Assembly (NCBI GenBank): GCA_000507305.1
Contig: DF239305.1
Coordinates: 241,272 to 305,271, forward strand
Source of the DNA: Breviolum minutum Mf 1.05b.01
Lineage: Eukaryota; Sar; Dinophyceae; Suessiales; Symbiodiniaceae
Direction of reading: 5' to 3'
DNA length: 64,000 nucleotides
The position numbers and the translations under genes are program-made. The notes under the pieces were generated by a model, which was given only the letters and a program-made list of their open reading frames with translations, did not search any database and was not told where the DNA came from. Positions 22,213-33,935 of this stretch are shown piece after piece. Numbering within the stretch: position 1 is the first letter of the stretch; every line of letters begins with the position of its first letter.

Positions 22213-22877
22213 CTCAATTCAAGTTTTTTCTCTATAGATTCTGATTAGCTTCCCAAGGCTTACCACAGCTTCCCAAGTAAAAAAAAGTTGACCCCCAAGG
22301 CATGGGCGGGTGAGACATGTGAAGATGACCGATCCGCCCGTGTGGGTCCCATCGCAGTGGTGGGTTTGTTAGCAGCACGTTTAAGTGATTTGGTTTGGTT
22401 CTCAGCATTTGTTTCTTAAGGGTTTTCAAGTGCTGGTGATGGTTGGTGGGTGAGGTGTTTTGGTGGGAGATGTGTTTAATTTCTTGCCTCAAAAGTCAAT
22501 GTAAAGATGGTTTCTTTCTGAATCCAAGAGGCCAATCTCACTTCACCAAACACCCCTGATGGAGCAGCGCTGGAAGTGGGCTCCAGCGTCTCGACAGTAT
22601 GCTAAGCAGCTTTTTATGGCCCAAGATATCTGAGGGACAGACAGATTTATGCAAAAACACAACCAAATGCATCCGCTTTAGACACAAGACATGAATCAAA
22701 ACTTAATCAAAAATGAAGAGATGTGTGCTGTTCTTTGCTGCTAACTACTGACATGTAGCAACACCGCGGCTCCCCCCAAAGCAACAACAGATAGACCAAA
22801 AGAGGCACAGGTCGCGGGTTTAATGAGTGCAGCAGAAGCTTTCAGCTTCAAAATTCCAATCTCTGGCAACTTTCCAA

Positions 22878-25737
22878 ATGGTGCGGCTCTTGGGTCTTAC
22901 AGGACCCATTGCTTGTGGCAAGTCTTCGGTCAGTGAAATCTTGGCCAAGTCAGGCGAAATTCGGGACTGCTTGGTCATTTTGGGATAAGTTTGGGCATCG
23001 TGTTCTATGGAGGTTTCTGTTTGGAACTCCAAAATTCGGGCTGCCAGGTTTCTGCATTCTCGAAGCTCAAGTGTTAAGCCTTGACATCTCTTTTTTCTTA
23101 CCTTGGAATCTTTCTATCTGTTAGCATAAGTACTTTTAGCAAGTTTTATTTGGGCGGGCTGTCTCTTTCTATGGATATGTATGAGTATATAATTATATAA
23201 TGCATATAATCCAGTGCTTCCGGAGCTAACCTTACGTTCTTTGCTGTGCCAAAACAACAACCAGGTTGGCCCGTGGTGGATGCGGATAAGATCGCGCACG
23301 AACTGCTTGCTGACAAGGAAGGTCAACCGCCGTGAAAAATCCAAGCTGGAGCTTGGCGCATGATGACACTTATAAAGGACATGTAACACCAGTTGTACCA
23401 CCCCGAAAACTAACATGTCCCCTGAAAATCAATGGTTGGAAGATGTATTTCCTATTGAAATAGTCCCTTTTTAGGGGACATGTTAGTTTTCAGGGATGTA
23501 AGTGGTTGTAACTAGGGATAAATCCACTTACAACACCCCCCCGGAGGTTTCTACATGTGGCATGTTTGCACAACTTTCAACTTTCACGTTTGTTAGACAA
23601 AATGGTGGGACTTGGATTTTGGGGGGGAAGGCCTGGCAAGGAATTATGTCCGGCGGCTTGCCTTCAGACTGAACATGAGCTGTAGGTGCGGTGCACCAAC
23701 GCATCGTGGCGGAGTTCGGTGTTGATGTTCTCACCGATGGCGTCATCGACAGAGACAAACTTGGGAAGGTGGTCTTCGCTGATCCAAGTAAGCGGCGGAA
23801 GTTGGACAAGGCCCTTTTGGGTTGTGGAGGTTTCGGGGGAACTGTAGACTAGTGGGTCGTGAACCCAACTGCACGCGTATATGACTATGTGTATATAAAT
23901 ATACGTCTTTATGTACAATTGTACATATGTTTTGTAAGCATCATGGAACGTCCTGATGGGCGTCCATGAATTTTGCAAGATTGGCTTTACAGTTTTGAAT
24001 TGGGTTACCTCTGCTGCTTGCCTTATCTCAGGCAACCCATACGGCCATTTTGCTGGCGATCTTGCGGAGGATCATTACTTTGATCTTCGATGGTAGAACG
24101 CTCAGTTGTTGGACGGCTTTCCTTGAGTTGAAAAACACCATGGCATGGAGTTCCAAACCAAAAACTCGGTGAAAAGGTTAAGAACGACCGGGTAAGCAGT
24201 GACAACGGGACGTTTCCACAAGCCATGGACTAGATGAAAGGGATTTGAAATAATGACCCGTAGCGCGCATGTGTCACAGTTCTGTCATACAGATGGATTG
24301 GGGTGTCTTCATCAAGGGGCAGCCAAATTTGAACCCTTGTGCATCCATTTCTAGTGTCTTTCAAGTACTTTGTCGTTACTTGTGACTTTAGCTCGGAGCA
24401 TCAGAACTTCAAATCCTGAAAACTGCTGCAAGGGCATAGCAAGTGATCTTTTGTAAGGTCACAAGACCATCGTGTTGGACGTGCCTTTGCTGCTGAAATT
24501 TCCTGTGTTACGACGCTGGTGCCTCTCTGCTGTGCTAGTGATTGTGGTGTCGGGGAGCCCAAACCACCAAACAACAGATGGCTGGTAGTAGTGGAAAGAT
24601 GCTGTTCTAAGATCACCCCAACTGGGTTAGAGATTGTGAGTTCTCAAATTCACTTTGAGTTTGAGGATTGAAATTGAATATTTTTGAATTTAAAGTGGAT
24701 CTTGAAATCCTTTTTTAATTGGAATGCTCGAACCCAAACTTGAATCTCACACCATCCTGACTCATGGAAAATCTCACGCCTTTGTGAGTGATCATACTGA
24801 GATCGCCTGAAGTTCAACTGAGAAGATTGATGGCAAGAAACAATTTGTCAGAAGAGGAGGTCCTGTTATCAGTTCTGCGGGGGCGGTTCGTTGCTTCTAC
24901 ACAACGAGCCCCTAATGTACTTACTGTACGGCCTGAAAAGGGAAGCAGTACAAGACCGCATGTCATAGCGAATCATGTGTTTTGTTTGTCTCTTTGGGCA
25001 TGTTTTGATGTGTTTGGAGACGACTAGAAATGTAGGTTTGTGGCAACCGGAAATTGGTATGTTGCTAGATAGTGCATCTCCATATCATTTGGTGTTGGTG
25101 TTAGGATGTTCCGCAACCGAAGCACATTGTGAAAAACACGAGCTTTTTGAAGCAGATAGTGACACATGATTTGAATTCATTTTGCTCCATGGTAAACTTG
25201 TAAACAGACACAGCTGGCGGGAATTCAGCATACTTCAATAGAAAAATGCATCTTCATCCTTGGTGAATTTTCCAGCTTGGGCTGGCTAGTTAGTCTAATC
25301 TGGTGATATTTTAACTGTTTAACTTAAGTTAAGTGATAAAGATCTTTTTATATAGTGTAAGAGTTGCAGTTGCACCTTGATTTTTTCAGGAACATGGCGG
25401 TCGGTTTCAAAGGTGATCCAGCAGCCTTGCATGCAAATTTTAGTCACTAACATTTTTTGCTTAAAAATGGAGGTACTCACCTATGTAAGTAGTATGTCAG
25501 GCCCATGTAAGGGAATCCCCACTCCAAAAAGGGATTCTTACACGGCACAATCTGGACAGTAGCTCGAAGAGTTTGTTGACTTCTCCTTGTAAGGCAAAAA
25601 TGAAAATTGCAAGCCAGCTCTCTGGTGAAGAGCAAAGAAAGCTGGCGGATTTTGTCATTGAAAACAACGGTTCCCTGGCAGATTTAACCCCCAAAGCTAT
25701 GCTGATGAGAAATAAAGGCTTAAGAAGGCCTTTGTAA
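22878..25737 (+). CDS. coaE: Dephospho-CoA kinase
   Basis: Last step of CoA synthesis: ATP-dependent phosphorylation of the 3'-OH of dephospho-CoA. Seven exons with agreeing phases: 22878-22953 (ATG; LLGLTGPIACGKSSV, the P-loop G-x4-GKS), 23265-23321 (GWPVVDADKIAHELL), 23686-23810 (RIVAEFGVDVLTDGVIDRDK), 24032-24104 (ATHTAILLAILRRI), 24458-24548 (TIVLDVPLLL), 24802-24859 (SPEVQLRRLMARNNLSEEE), 25594-25737 (ADFVIENNGSLADL; TAA 25735). These follow the family order: P-loop, DADKIAHE, ATHxxI, LDVPLL, the QxxRLMxR lid and the VIxNxGSxxxL C-terminus. The usual LLFE is LLLK here. The total of ~205 residues is the normal size for CoaE. Introns begin GC (22954, 23811) or GT. No transit peptide is visible, so it is probably cytosolic unless an upstream exon exists. 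Confidence 0.93.
23400..23496. mobile_element. MITE-like element, CCCTGAAAACTAACATGTCCC family
   Basis: Left end CCCCGAAAACTAACATGTCC and right end GGACATGTTAGTTTTCAGGG are inverted copies of 20 bp or more. The middle is TTGGAAGATGTATTTCCT. It lies in intron 2 of the dephospho-CoA kinase gene. Confidence 0.88.
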
Positions 25738-25837
25738 GGGCCAATGGTGGTTAAACTCCCTTAGCGGGGGTGGTGATTTTCATGATCCATTCCACCGAAT
25801 AAAAATTGTGTATTTAGTTGGAAAGCATTGAATTTCA

Positions 25838-26181
25838 GATGTCATTTACTGGCTGAGATAGTAGGAAGGGTTTCCAATCTGTTGCGCCTTCCAAAAACAT
25901 TTTCGATTGTGTAAACATCATCGAGCCATGGACATTGAATCGATGAAATATTCCAAGAACCATTGATGCAGGTTTTGGATGCATGCTCGCATGCAACCCC
26001 AACAAAAAATCTCTTGGAATAGACTTTGAACCTGCTCTGCAGCAGAAACATGACCAAGTAACATCGCAGAGTCACCTGCGGTAGAATCTTGGATGGCCTC
26101 ATCCACAACATTGCACAAATAGCTGCAAATACTGGAACAAGAACATCTCCCATGCCTTTTTGTTTCGGGCGGTGTAGTCAA
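25838..26181 (-). CDS. Candidate minus-strand coding segment, unrecognised
   Basis: Two minus frames are open at length here. One reads VSAAEQVQSLFQEIFCWG then NLHQWFLEYFIDSMSMAR (about 25918-26181), and the other is 25842-26153. A CAG|GTGACTC donor-like site lies at ~26077. It would run against the plus-strand array, and I cannot choose the frame. Confidence 0.25.
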
Positions 26182-26468
26182 TTAACTCATTCAATGCTTG
26201 GTTGGTTGGTTGTTGGTAAAGGTTGGTGGTTTTCCATTTTACGCATATGTCAAGTTGATATCATTTTTTCAAAGGTGTTTCACGCCAAAGCTGAACTGCC
26301 CACTGGATAACCACCAGTTTCAACCAGTAGCGAGTTACATTTTCCCAGCACTTCGAAGCAAAGTCGAAGAAGTGGGTCTCATAGCCTTCTTAGAATTGGA
26401 GTGTAACTAGGTTCACATATCCACTTACTATCCAGTTACTAGCCATATCAACTTCCAGAATCCCGAAG

Positions 26469-26541
26469 CTCCTAGAAGAAGCGATGTTACAATTCCTTGA
26501 TCCCAAAAATTTCCAACGCTTCTCCAAAAAATCCCACACAG
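26469..26541 (+). CDS. Candidate exon, unrecognised
   Basis: Starts after CCCGAAG and ends CACACAG|GTACC in phase 1. Reads LLEEAMLQFLDPKNFQRF. The boundaries are good and there is no homology. The rest of 25738-27960 shows only weak fragments (for example GVCLVEMALKEGAEVEVADL near 27330-27390). Confidence 0.3.
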
Positions 26542-27963
26542 GTACCTTAGAAGAGCTTCAACATTCAGTGGAGGATTTCTATCGCGAATCTCCGGAAGGT
26601 TGGAGTTGTGGCAAAATGACTTGCACTGGCCTTGGTGCCCTTAGTAGTGGAGCGGTGTGCTCTCTGGTGGCTGGAAAGGCGAGGTTGGGATGGATTGGGG
26701 GGAGGAGCACAAAATGGCAAGTTTTTGTAACTGTTTTTTTTTGAGGAAGTAGGTTGATGAAATACAAGGACTCGGACTGATTTATATTTTGCAGAGCTAA
26801 AAAACAAAAGCAAAACTTTGTGAAAGTCACTTTTGATTTTCTCGTACATATTGTAGATGTAGATTGCAAGTTGCTGACCATCCGGACGGTTGAGGCGGGT
26901 CTTTATGGCTTTGCTCAAAGCCTAGTGGGTTGTTTGGGAGTTGCGGCTGCTGCAATTTGCTTGAGCCAATAGAAAAAAAAGGACCTGGATGCGTTGGAGC
27001 GACTGTAGGATGGGATGGAAACATGAAACATATGGAACAAAAACCTACCTGAGAGTGGAAAGATGATAAATTGAGAAGGGGATGTAAGTATGCTAGAAAG
27101 ATTTTTTTCCGAATACCTGGTATTCACACACGTATTGACTCTGAGCTCAACACACGTAGCAGGTTATCGACATATCCGGTCTTCAGGGGTGCCCCACATC
27201 AAGGAACATGTTGTCTCGGAACATTTAGGGGTTCCTGCCACAACCTATCAATTTTGTTCTGATTTTTTAGGGGTTTGTCAGATTTCCCCACCAAAAATTC
27301 GACTCGACTCGGCTTTGGAGCTCCAAGGGTGTTTGCCTGGTGGAGATGGCTTTGAAAGAAGGGGCAGAGGTGGAAGTTGCTGATTTGTTGCCAATTGGAG
27401 TGTGTAAACTTACATAAAAAGAACGTACCTAGTCCCGTAAACGACAATAGCTGGCTGGAAAATCCACGATTTTTCTTGAAGATGTATGTATTTCTTATTA
27501 GAAAAAAATGATTTCCGTTTAGCCATGTTGGTTTCCTGGAGGGTATCATTTTTTGAAGGTCCAATCCTGTACCACTAGGAATGCAAAGAAAAATCTTCAA
27601 GAAAATGGGGTAATCAACAGAACTACTTATCAAGTCCTATCAACTGGTGCTGTTGGATTCTAGCTATCAACAGGTATTCCGTTCCTTTTCTCACTGGGTA
27701 TGAGTCCATCCCTTGAGGTCCATTCAGTAGCTTTACAGAGCTAAAGGTGCCGAGACTTAAAAAGACAACTAATCAAAGTCAGTATATACATTCCTACTGT
27801 AGAATTTCCAACATAAAAAAGAAGGGGGCTTCTGGAAGGAGGGAGAAATCTAAGCCAAAATCCCATTCCATGAATAACACCAGTTGTACAGTACAGATAT
27901 CCATGATGGGCAGGTTCATACTCCCTATTTCAGAAAGGTTAGCAAATTAAATGCAATAATCCC

Positions 27964-28635
27964 TTATACATTCTTCAACTCAGCAGGAAGCCCTCCTTTT
28001 TTCACTGCTTCATGGTCCGTGTATGGGGGCCATCGGTCATCCCAAAAATCATTCTGCTGTAGGCAGCGTTCAGCCACTTGCGACACTTTGAACTGAAAGG
28101 AACGCAAGTCTCGTGAAGATGGCATGATTGTGATATCGTGGGGGGAGAATGGCAATGGTTGGGGCAGTTTGGGATTGGTTGGAAATGCTTGGTAACCTGA
28201 GTGGTTTCCTTGAAGTTTTGCAAGTTTTGGGTGCAAGTTGCTATATAGTAGCAAATCTCCTGTTCGACCTTCTGTTGCCTATCAATAAGTTGATGAACAA
28301 AAATGTGCAAGGCTGGATTGGAGCACAATGGCCAAGACCGAAATGGGTGGCTCGTCAAACATTTCCATCACTGGGGCTGAGTGGAAAGGGATGGTTCATT
28401 TGTAGCCAAGATACAGATGTTCTGCTTTAATTGCGGCATGAACCTGCGTTGCACATACACTTGAGACGGGTTTTTTTGGAACTGAAAGGCCAAAAGAAGT
28501 GAACAGATTTAGAGGCTTCCAGATTTTCTTTCTGTTGACATCTAGAAATGTCTGCTAAAGACATGGGCCCATACAAGAGCTGATAGGGTGAAGGCATCAG
28601 GTGTTGCCGCATATTGTGAAATGACATGGTACAAC
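27964..28635 (-). CDS. Minus-strand gene fragment, unrecognised (two exons)
   Basis: Last exon 28092-27964: acceptor CCTTTCAG, then VSQVAERCLQQNDFWDDRWP and a TAA at 27964-27966. An upstream exon at 28635-28540 (acceptor ATCCAAG, donor-like GTCAAC) reads MSFHNMRQHLMPSPYQLLYG. Both have coding character and fair boundaries but no family match. If real, this is a local inversion within a plus-strand array. Confidence 0.4.
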
Positions 28636-28951
28636 CTTGGATCCTGAGGTATGTGCAAAAAACGAAAAGAAAAATCAAAAGATCCTGAACCTACCAGGAC
28701 TGTGTTGGATGGGTATAAAAAAGCACAGTGCTACTGTTGATGGACAAAAATCCTGCACCACCAAAGATAATGATTATCCCATTAATTTAGGGTTTCAACC
28801 ATCCCAGGTGGTGTCACCGATTTGGTACTGATGAAAACCAAACAACCATCCTTAGGTGGTTTGTGTTGACAAACCCCAGCGATTTTTGGGGTCCGAAAAC
28901 AGGAGCTTCAAGGAGCGTCCAACAGAAGAGTCCGAGACCTCAAAATCTTAG

Positions 28952-29124
28952 CCCAAGGTTTTGTTGTTTATCGTTCGGGTGTGGCCCCCCCTCCCAGTGT
29001 CTTGATTTGCACCACTTCACCTCTAGGGGTGAAAGTGAAGGAGGAAATTGAGGAGGGCGGTGAAAATTTGGCAGATGGTGCCCAACCTGTGGTACGCAGG
29101 CCGTCGCAGGGTTTGCCAAGCTGA
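28952..29124 (+). CDS. Candidate terminal exon with acidic tail, unrecognised
   Basis: Follows AAATCTTAG and is open to the TGA at 29122-29124. Reads QGFVVYRSGVAPPPSV, then KVKEEIEEGGENLADG, then VVRRPSQGLPS. The Glu/Asp content and frame length suggest coding. No upstream partner was identified. Confidence 0.35.
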
Positions 29125-29620
29125 ACTTTGAAAAACGGAACGGCTTTCACCTTTTGATGGTTTTGCAATGTTTTGTGTGGTGTTTGAATATGTTGCAATG
29201 TCTTGTGCGGTGTTTGGTCTGCCTGAAATTTCAGGTTCCACAACCGTTTTCTATGTCATGACGTAGAGCGCACTTACCGCATTTGCCAGCATCGCCACCA
29301 CTTCTTGATTTCTTTCTGAAATCCACATCATCATGAAAAGCTGTTTTCTCCATGAAATTGGATGAGTTTAGAAAAAGGTGTGTGTTTTCCCCGACGTCGC
29401 CAGACCAGGAAGCTGTTCAGGACTGCTACCCGGCCCCAGTCCAGAACCATTGGAAGAGGCAAAAAAAGAAATGAAAGAAGAACCAGCCCCCAACAAAAAG
29501 GGTGATGATGTCCCAGACCCTCTGACTGTGTCAGATGAGGAGCAACAAGAAGATGAGCCAGTAGACACTGTCTTTCTTCACGCTGCCACCCCCAGTATGG
29601 CCATCTGCCTGCCAAGGGGT

Positions 29621-29688
29621 TCGCTTAGGTACTATCAAAAAATCTCGCTTAGGTACCCTCAAAAAAGATCGCTTAGGTACCTTCAAAC
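29621..29688 (+). repeat. Three copies of a TCGCTTAGGTACC unit
   Basis: TCGCTTAGGTAC(T/C)(A/C)TCAAAAA is repeated three times at a spacing of ~24-25 bp, within the linker-like part of the copia fragment. Confidence 0.9.
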
Positions 29689-29811
29689 CCATGACATTCA
29701 GGTGATGCCCCACCATTCCTTCCCCTTTCTTTCCTGTTCCCTTCCCACTGGGTGGGAATGAACCACACTTGTTATTTTACGTTCGATATGTAGAACCTTA
29801 ACCCCACCCCA

Positions 29812-29973
29812 CCGTGTTCCCTTGTAGCATCCCCCACCCATCCCACCCACTTGTTCCCGTGTAGCATCCCCCACCCATCCCACCCACTTGTTCCCTTGTA
29901 GCATCCCCCGCCCATCCCACCCACTTGTTCCCTTGCAGCATCCCCCCACATCCCACCCGCTTGTTCCCTTGTA
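29812..29973. repeat. 37-bp minisatellite, ~4.3 copies
   Basis: The unit begins TTGTTCCCTTGTAGCATCCC and ends CCCATCCCACCCAC. Unit starts at 29851, 29888, 29925 and 29961 show a 37-bp period (36 for the last). Confidence 0.95.
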
Positions 29974-29991
29974 TCAGTACCAGTGTTTGTT

Positions 29992-30067
29992 TTTTGCGGG
30001 TCCCTAAGTGAACCTTTTTTTTGTGCGGGTCCCCAAGTGAGCTTTTTTGCGGGTCCCTAAGTGAGCC
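29992..30067. repeat. Three copies of GCGGGTCCCTAAGTGAGC
   Basis: GCGGGTCCC(T/C)AAGTGA(A/G)C is repeated three times, separated by T-runs, right after the 37-bp minisatellite. Confidence 0.9.
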
Positions 30068-31257
30068 CCTTACCCCGCAGAGCGCAGTTGGAAAAGCTAA
30101 GGCCTATTTGTTCGAATGGGCTGCGAAGTGGGTGGTTATTGACAAAGCCTTCCCCAAGCTGAACAAGCTGTGCCAAGTGCACCGACATGTGGGACCGCAT
30201 GTCAGGTTGCAAGTGGTGCTTGGGAGTGACCACAAAACACGGCCACACAGGTCGGTGCAAAGCTGATAATGGTTTCGGGGCAACCACAGGATATTTCAGG
30301 AGAAATCGTGGTGCTGACTACAGCGAATATTTGCTGTTCATTTCGCATGGCTCCACAGAGCAGGCTGCCAAGCATGCCATCCAGACGAAGGAGGAAGTGC
30401 AGCTGCAGGTGGCCAAAAGGGCCCAGGAACTTTGTAAAGAAGAACGGAGGGTCAAGAAGAAGCTTTCTTGGGATGGATGCCAAAAGGGCCCAGGAACTTT
30501 GTTGTGATGGATGCCAAAGCCCTTTTTGACAAGGATGATGGAGCAGCTTGAGAAGTTGCTATTATCAAAGAGTCTTTGCTTGCAGTAGGAGGTCGTCCTA
30601 GGTGGATTCCACATAATGTGAATCCAAGTGACGCCCTAACAAAAGTAGATGGTGCACATGTTGAACCGATGCAGCACTTGCTACAAAGCAACAGTTTTCA
30701 GATCGAAGAAGAGGATGAAGTGCTTCAAAGGGGTAGTCAGTCAGAAAATCGACTGAAGACTGGAGCCAAACATGTTGTTGGAACTTCAGCTTTTGGGGGC
30801 TGTGAAACCTCATACCATACGATGTAACATTCCAACGGCAGTTGACATTCCTCATTTTGCATGTGCAGGTCGTTTCATTTCGATTGTTCTGCAGGCGCCT
30901 TGATGCACGAGAAAATAGGACCGTGTTTGACCGCAGATGCCTGCGGTGCTCTTTTCACTTCGTTGTCGCATCCGATCCTTCAGCTCACTTTGCTGTGTCG
31001 CTTGGCTTCCATTGATTTATCACCAGTAACAGTGGCAAATTAAGGTTTATAGAGCTCGCCTACTATTTGTATATGTAATAGTCCTGGTGGTTGCCGTTAC
31101 TGGGCGGGGGGGGCCACACCGAATTTCTTGTCGTTGTTGTCATGTTGGTGGTGCATTGTTCTTAGCCTTCTTAGCCCCTGGGAAAGTTTCCTGGGATGTT
31201 TCCGGGGCACCTTTTTGCACCGAAAGTTTCGCACAGCTCTCGTTTTTGTGTTTCGAG

Positions 31258-32998
31258 GTCTTTGGGCTTTCGACTGCAACAAGTCTGGGAGCCTTGCTGC
31301 TATCATGGAATTTGTTGAGTCACCTTCCTGGATTTCGAAGTTGCACCCCAAGGTGGTATTGATTTCAAACCTCAAAGGTGCTCCACAGGTGGGAACTGGT
31401 AGTGATTGAGGGGCGGTTTGATGTGTAGATTTGTTTGGAATACGTTGGGGAAATTGCTTCAACAACATGGGGAAATTGCTTCAACAACAATGCGTTTGTG
31501 TAGATTTTCAGTGTGTTTTTAACATGTGCTGTATAAGTTATTTGTTCATGACCCATCAATTGAACTTGATTTGCCAGCACCATGTCTTCAGAGTATATAA
31601 AGCGCTCGAACGAACTATGAAAAAAACATCGAATCTCTTTCTCTCCAAACCAGCCCCTTGGCGCAGTTCAATGGCCAAAGGGCCTGCGTGGTGGGCTTTC
31701 GCAGTGATCGGGTGGAGGTCGAGATAGAGGTGGGGCAGAGTCATGTCATGGTGGGAAATTCATGCCTTTGTGATCACTTTGAAGATAGAGATGGCTATGT
31801 GGATCTTTCTATAGATGTTGCGTCCAAAGAGTGACAGCTTGAGAATTATGATTCGATCATGAAATTGTCCATGGTCAAAAGTGTGACCATTTGTCTTCCA
31901 CTTGTGATTGTTTGTCACCATCTGGGATGGTGTTGAAGGGCTTTTGCCCAAGTTGCGTCGGAGACATGTCAGAACGGGCCACCAACGACAAAAGGGTTTT
32001 CGAGCAAAGGCAGATGGGGCCAAGAAGACTTTGGCTCTGAAACCGGAGAACCTCAGCATCTTGGCCCTGAGATTTTCACGCTCAAATTGCGGACAGCCCG
32101 TTTGACTCATCCCAAACAGGCAGCCTAATGTTGAGGGAAACAAATTCACCGCCACAAAATCATTGGATACCATGAGGTATTTGAGGAATAGGAGTTTCTG
32201 GATTTCATGAACCCTATGCAGGGCAATGTGGCAATGTCCTTTGTTCCCCAATCCAAGGTGATGCAAGCGAGGAGTTGTGGGTATGTGAATTCGGATGGAT
32301 GACATCCATGGTTGACTATCTTTGATGGAATTTTGAAGGGAATACGAGGAAATACATTCATGTGTGAAAACCTTTCCGATTTTTGGTATCTAGACATCCA
32401 CGTGATGTTCTTTTTCATCAGAAACAAGCCATTCAGATCTTCAACGATTTACATATTGCGCAGCCTTGCATTTCAACTCTGCTCTTCCCTTGCGCAGGAT
32501 GCTCCTGCCGCAGAAGCTCCGGCGGAAGCTCCCGATGAGGAGAAGCCTGTACTGGGCTTGGATGGATGTGGTGCCCATGTGACTTCCAGGTGTGTCAATT
32601 TTCCTTCTCCTCTACTGCAAGCATCCTGAGGCAGAGGCAACCCGCAAACGGCGGCCGAAATGGGAAGAGCTGCTTTGCTGCAGTGACATGGAGATCTAGA
32701 AGCAGACGAAAATGTTTGAAAGATCCCTGAAACTCCAGAAAACCATCCTGGGATTCTTTTAAAACATACATTTTGTGATGTTCTTTTTTAGAACAAGTAA
32801 GTCTTAGAGACACAGGAACCCACCCACCCACCAAATGATGCAGCCATGTTTCTTCCTGGTTGATCCAGGAACAGCGGGGGTTTCGTTGTCGTGCCACCTA
32901 CAGAAGGTACCGAAAACCTGGAGGATGGTGATGGTGACATGGACGTTTTGGACGATGTTGAAGAAGTATTGGGGAAGCAAGAGGTTGAAGATGGTTGA
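31258..32998 (+). CDS. KOW/SH3-like loop protein with Ala/Glu linker and acidic tail
   Basis: Phase-consistent exons: ~31258-31388 (KVVLISNLKGAPQ, donor CAG|GTGGG; start uncertain), 31667-31729 (FNGQRACVVGFRSDRVEVEI, donor GAG|GTGGGG), 32010-32063 (ADGAKKTLALKPENLSIL, donor GC), 32498-32589 (DAPAAEAPAEAPDEEKP, donor CAG|GTGTG) and 32869-32998 (SGGFVVVPPTEGTENLEDGD, acidic, TGA at 32996). The first three form one complete unit 'VVLxxLKGAPxFNGxxAxVVGF..DRVxVxI.DGxKxLALKPENL', the same type as at 11556-11745. The fold is probably a small beta barrel used for binding; the partner is unknown. Upstream exons are likely missing, since the first exon already starts mid-protein. Confidence 0.7.
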
Positions 32999-33827
32999 AG
33001 ATAGTTTTGATGATTTTTCTGAACTTCTTTTTGGGCCTGAGAGTGTAACATGTGTAGAAACTGCCAAGGCGTGTCAGTATTCCAAGACGTGCAGCGACAC
33101 AGTGACTTACTGACCCCTGGTCACATGTTAATGGTCGAGACCATACGAGTAAGCTACAAGATTGGAGAAATTCTGTTAACAGGGCTGGAGACTTTTTGGG
33201 GTGAAATACACGCGACTTATGATGTCCCCCCAAAACGCTTGCCTTGAATGATCAACTATTCGCCGGCTGTTGGCCCTTGAGGCTGTGCGAAAACTGCCTC
33301 TGGTCCTTTTCCTTCGATTGCGGAGTTGGAACAGATGTCAGTCCAGGGAACCCAGTTGGATGGAATTTGGGGTTTGTTGAGTCTGGGCCTTTGAAAGGTT
33401 AAGTTGGTGACATTTTTACTGAAGCATTCTGATTCTGATGGCCTTTCAAGAATCTGTCTCCTGTACTTGGGAAGTGGTATTGTCGCGGGCAGATTGAAAA
33501 AAGGTATGTATGGAGCCTTTGTATTAAGAAAAACGAGCGCCTGGAAAACTGGAAAAATGGTAACACAAAAAAATATGGAGTTTTGAAAGTGGAGGGAGTT
33601 ACGTCAGCCCAAACCCTTGAAAATTGGGACATTTGAACAAGTTTGATGTCGATTCTTCGGTTAAATGGTTTGGGCTAGCTCGATAACCCACCTCACTTAA
33701 CCTCTCTCAGACCTCCCTATATGCTAGATATGCTGTCTCAGGATTTGAGAATCCTTCCAATATGGTAGGTCAGGGTGGTGAATACTTGTTTACCCCGCAT
33801 GATTGTCGACATCCCATCCAATCGCAG

Positions 33828-33935
33828 ATGAAAGAGCTGAAGCAGGTTTTGAAGGAGAGGGCCTTGGGAGTCGCGATGTATCAAAAGTTTGGGAAATTCA
33901 CCAAAGATTTGTTGGAAATGCGCAATTTCATTTGA
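33828..33935 (+). CDS. Short exon, Lys-rich helix, unrecognised
   Basis: Follows AATCGCAG. Reads MKELKQVLKERALGVAMYQK, then FTKDLLEMRNFI and a TGA at 33933. The helical, charged composition suggests coding, either a terminal exon or one spliced at the GC inside the last codons. The neighbouring 33000-35640 holds no other clear gene. Confidence 0.4.
   Translation: MKELKQVLKERALGVAMYQKFGKFTKDLLEMRNFI

Larger units (their letters stand above)
29376..30827 (+). pseudogene. Dead Ty1/copia retrotransposon fragment
   Basis: The clear part is the RNase H end. From 30501 the frame reads MDAKALFDKDDGAA, hits an in-frame TGA at 30549, then continues EVAIIKESLLAVGGRPRWIP, NVNPSDALTKVDGAHVEPM and an acidic tail to ~30790. 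WIPHxxNPxDALTK is the hallmark of copia RNase H. The domain is shortened around the TGA. Upstream, 29378-29620 is an acidic linker-like frame (KKEMKEEPAPNKKGDDVP, DTVFLHAATPSMAICLP) that could be copia polyprotein, but three tandem arrays interrupt it. A helical frame at 30290-30500 is unassigned. A 23-bp segment (GCCAAAAGGGCCCAGGAACT...) occurs at 30415 and 30479. There is no integrase, reverse transcriptase or LTR in view. Confidence 0.75.
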
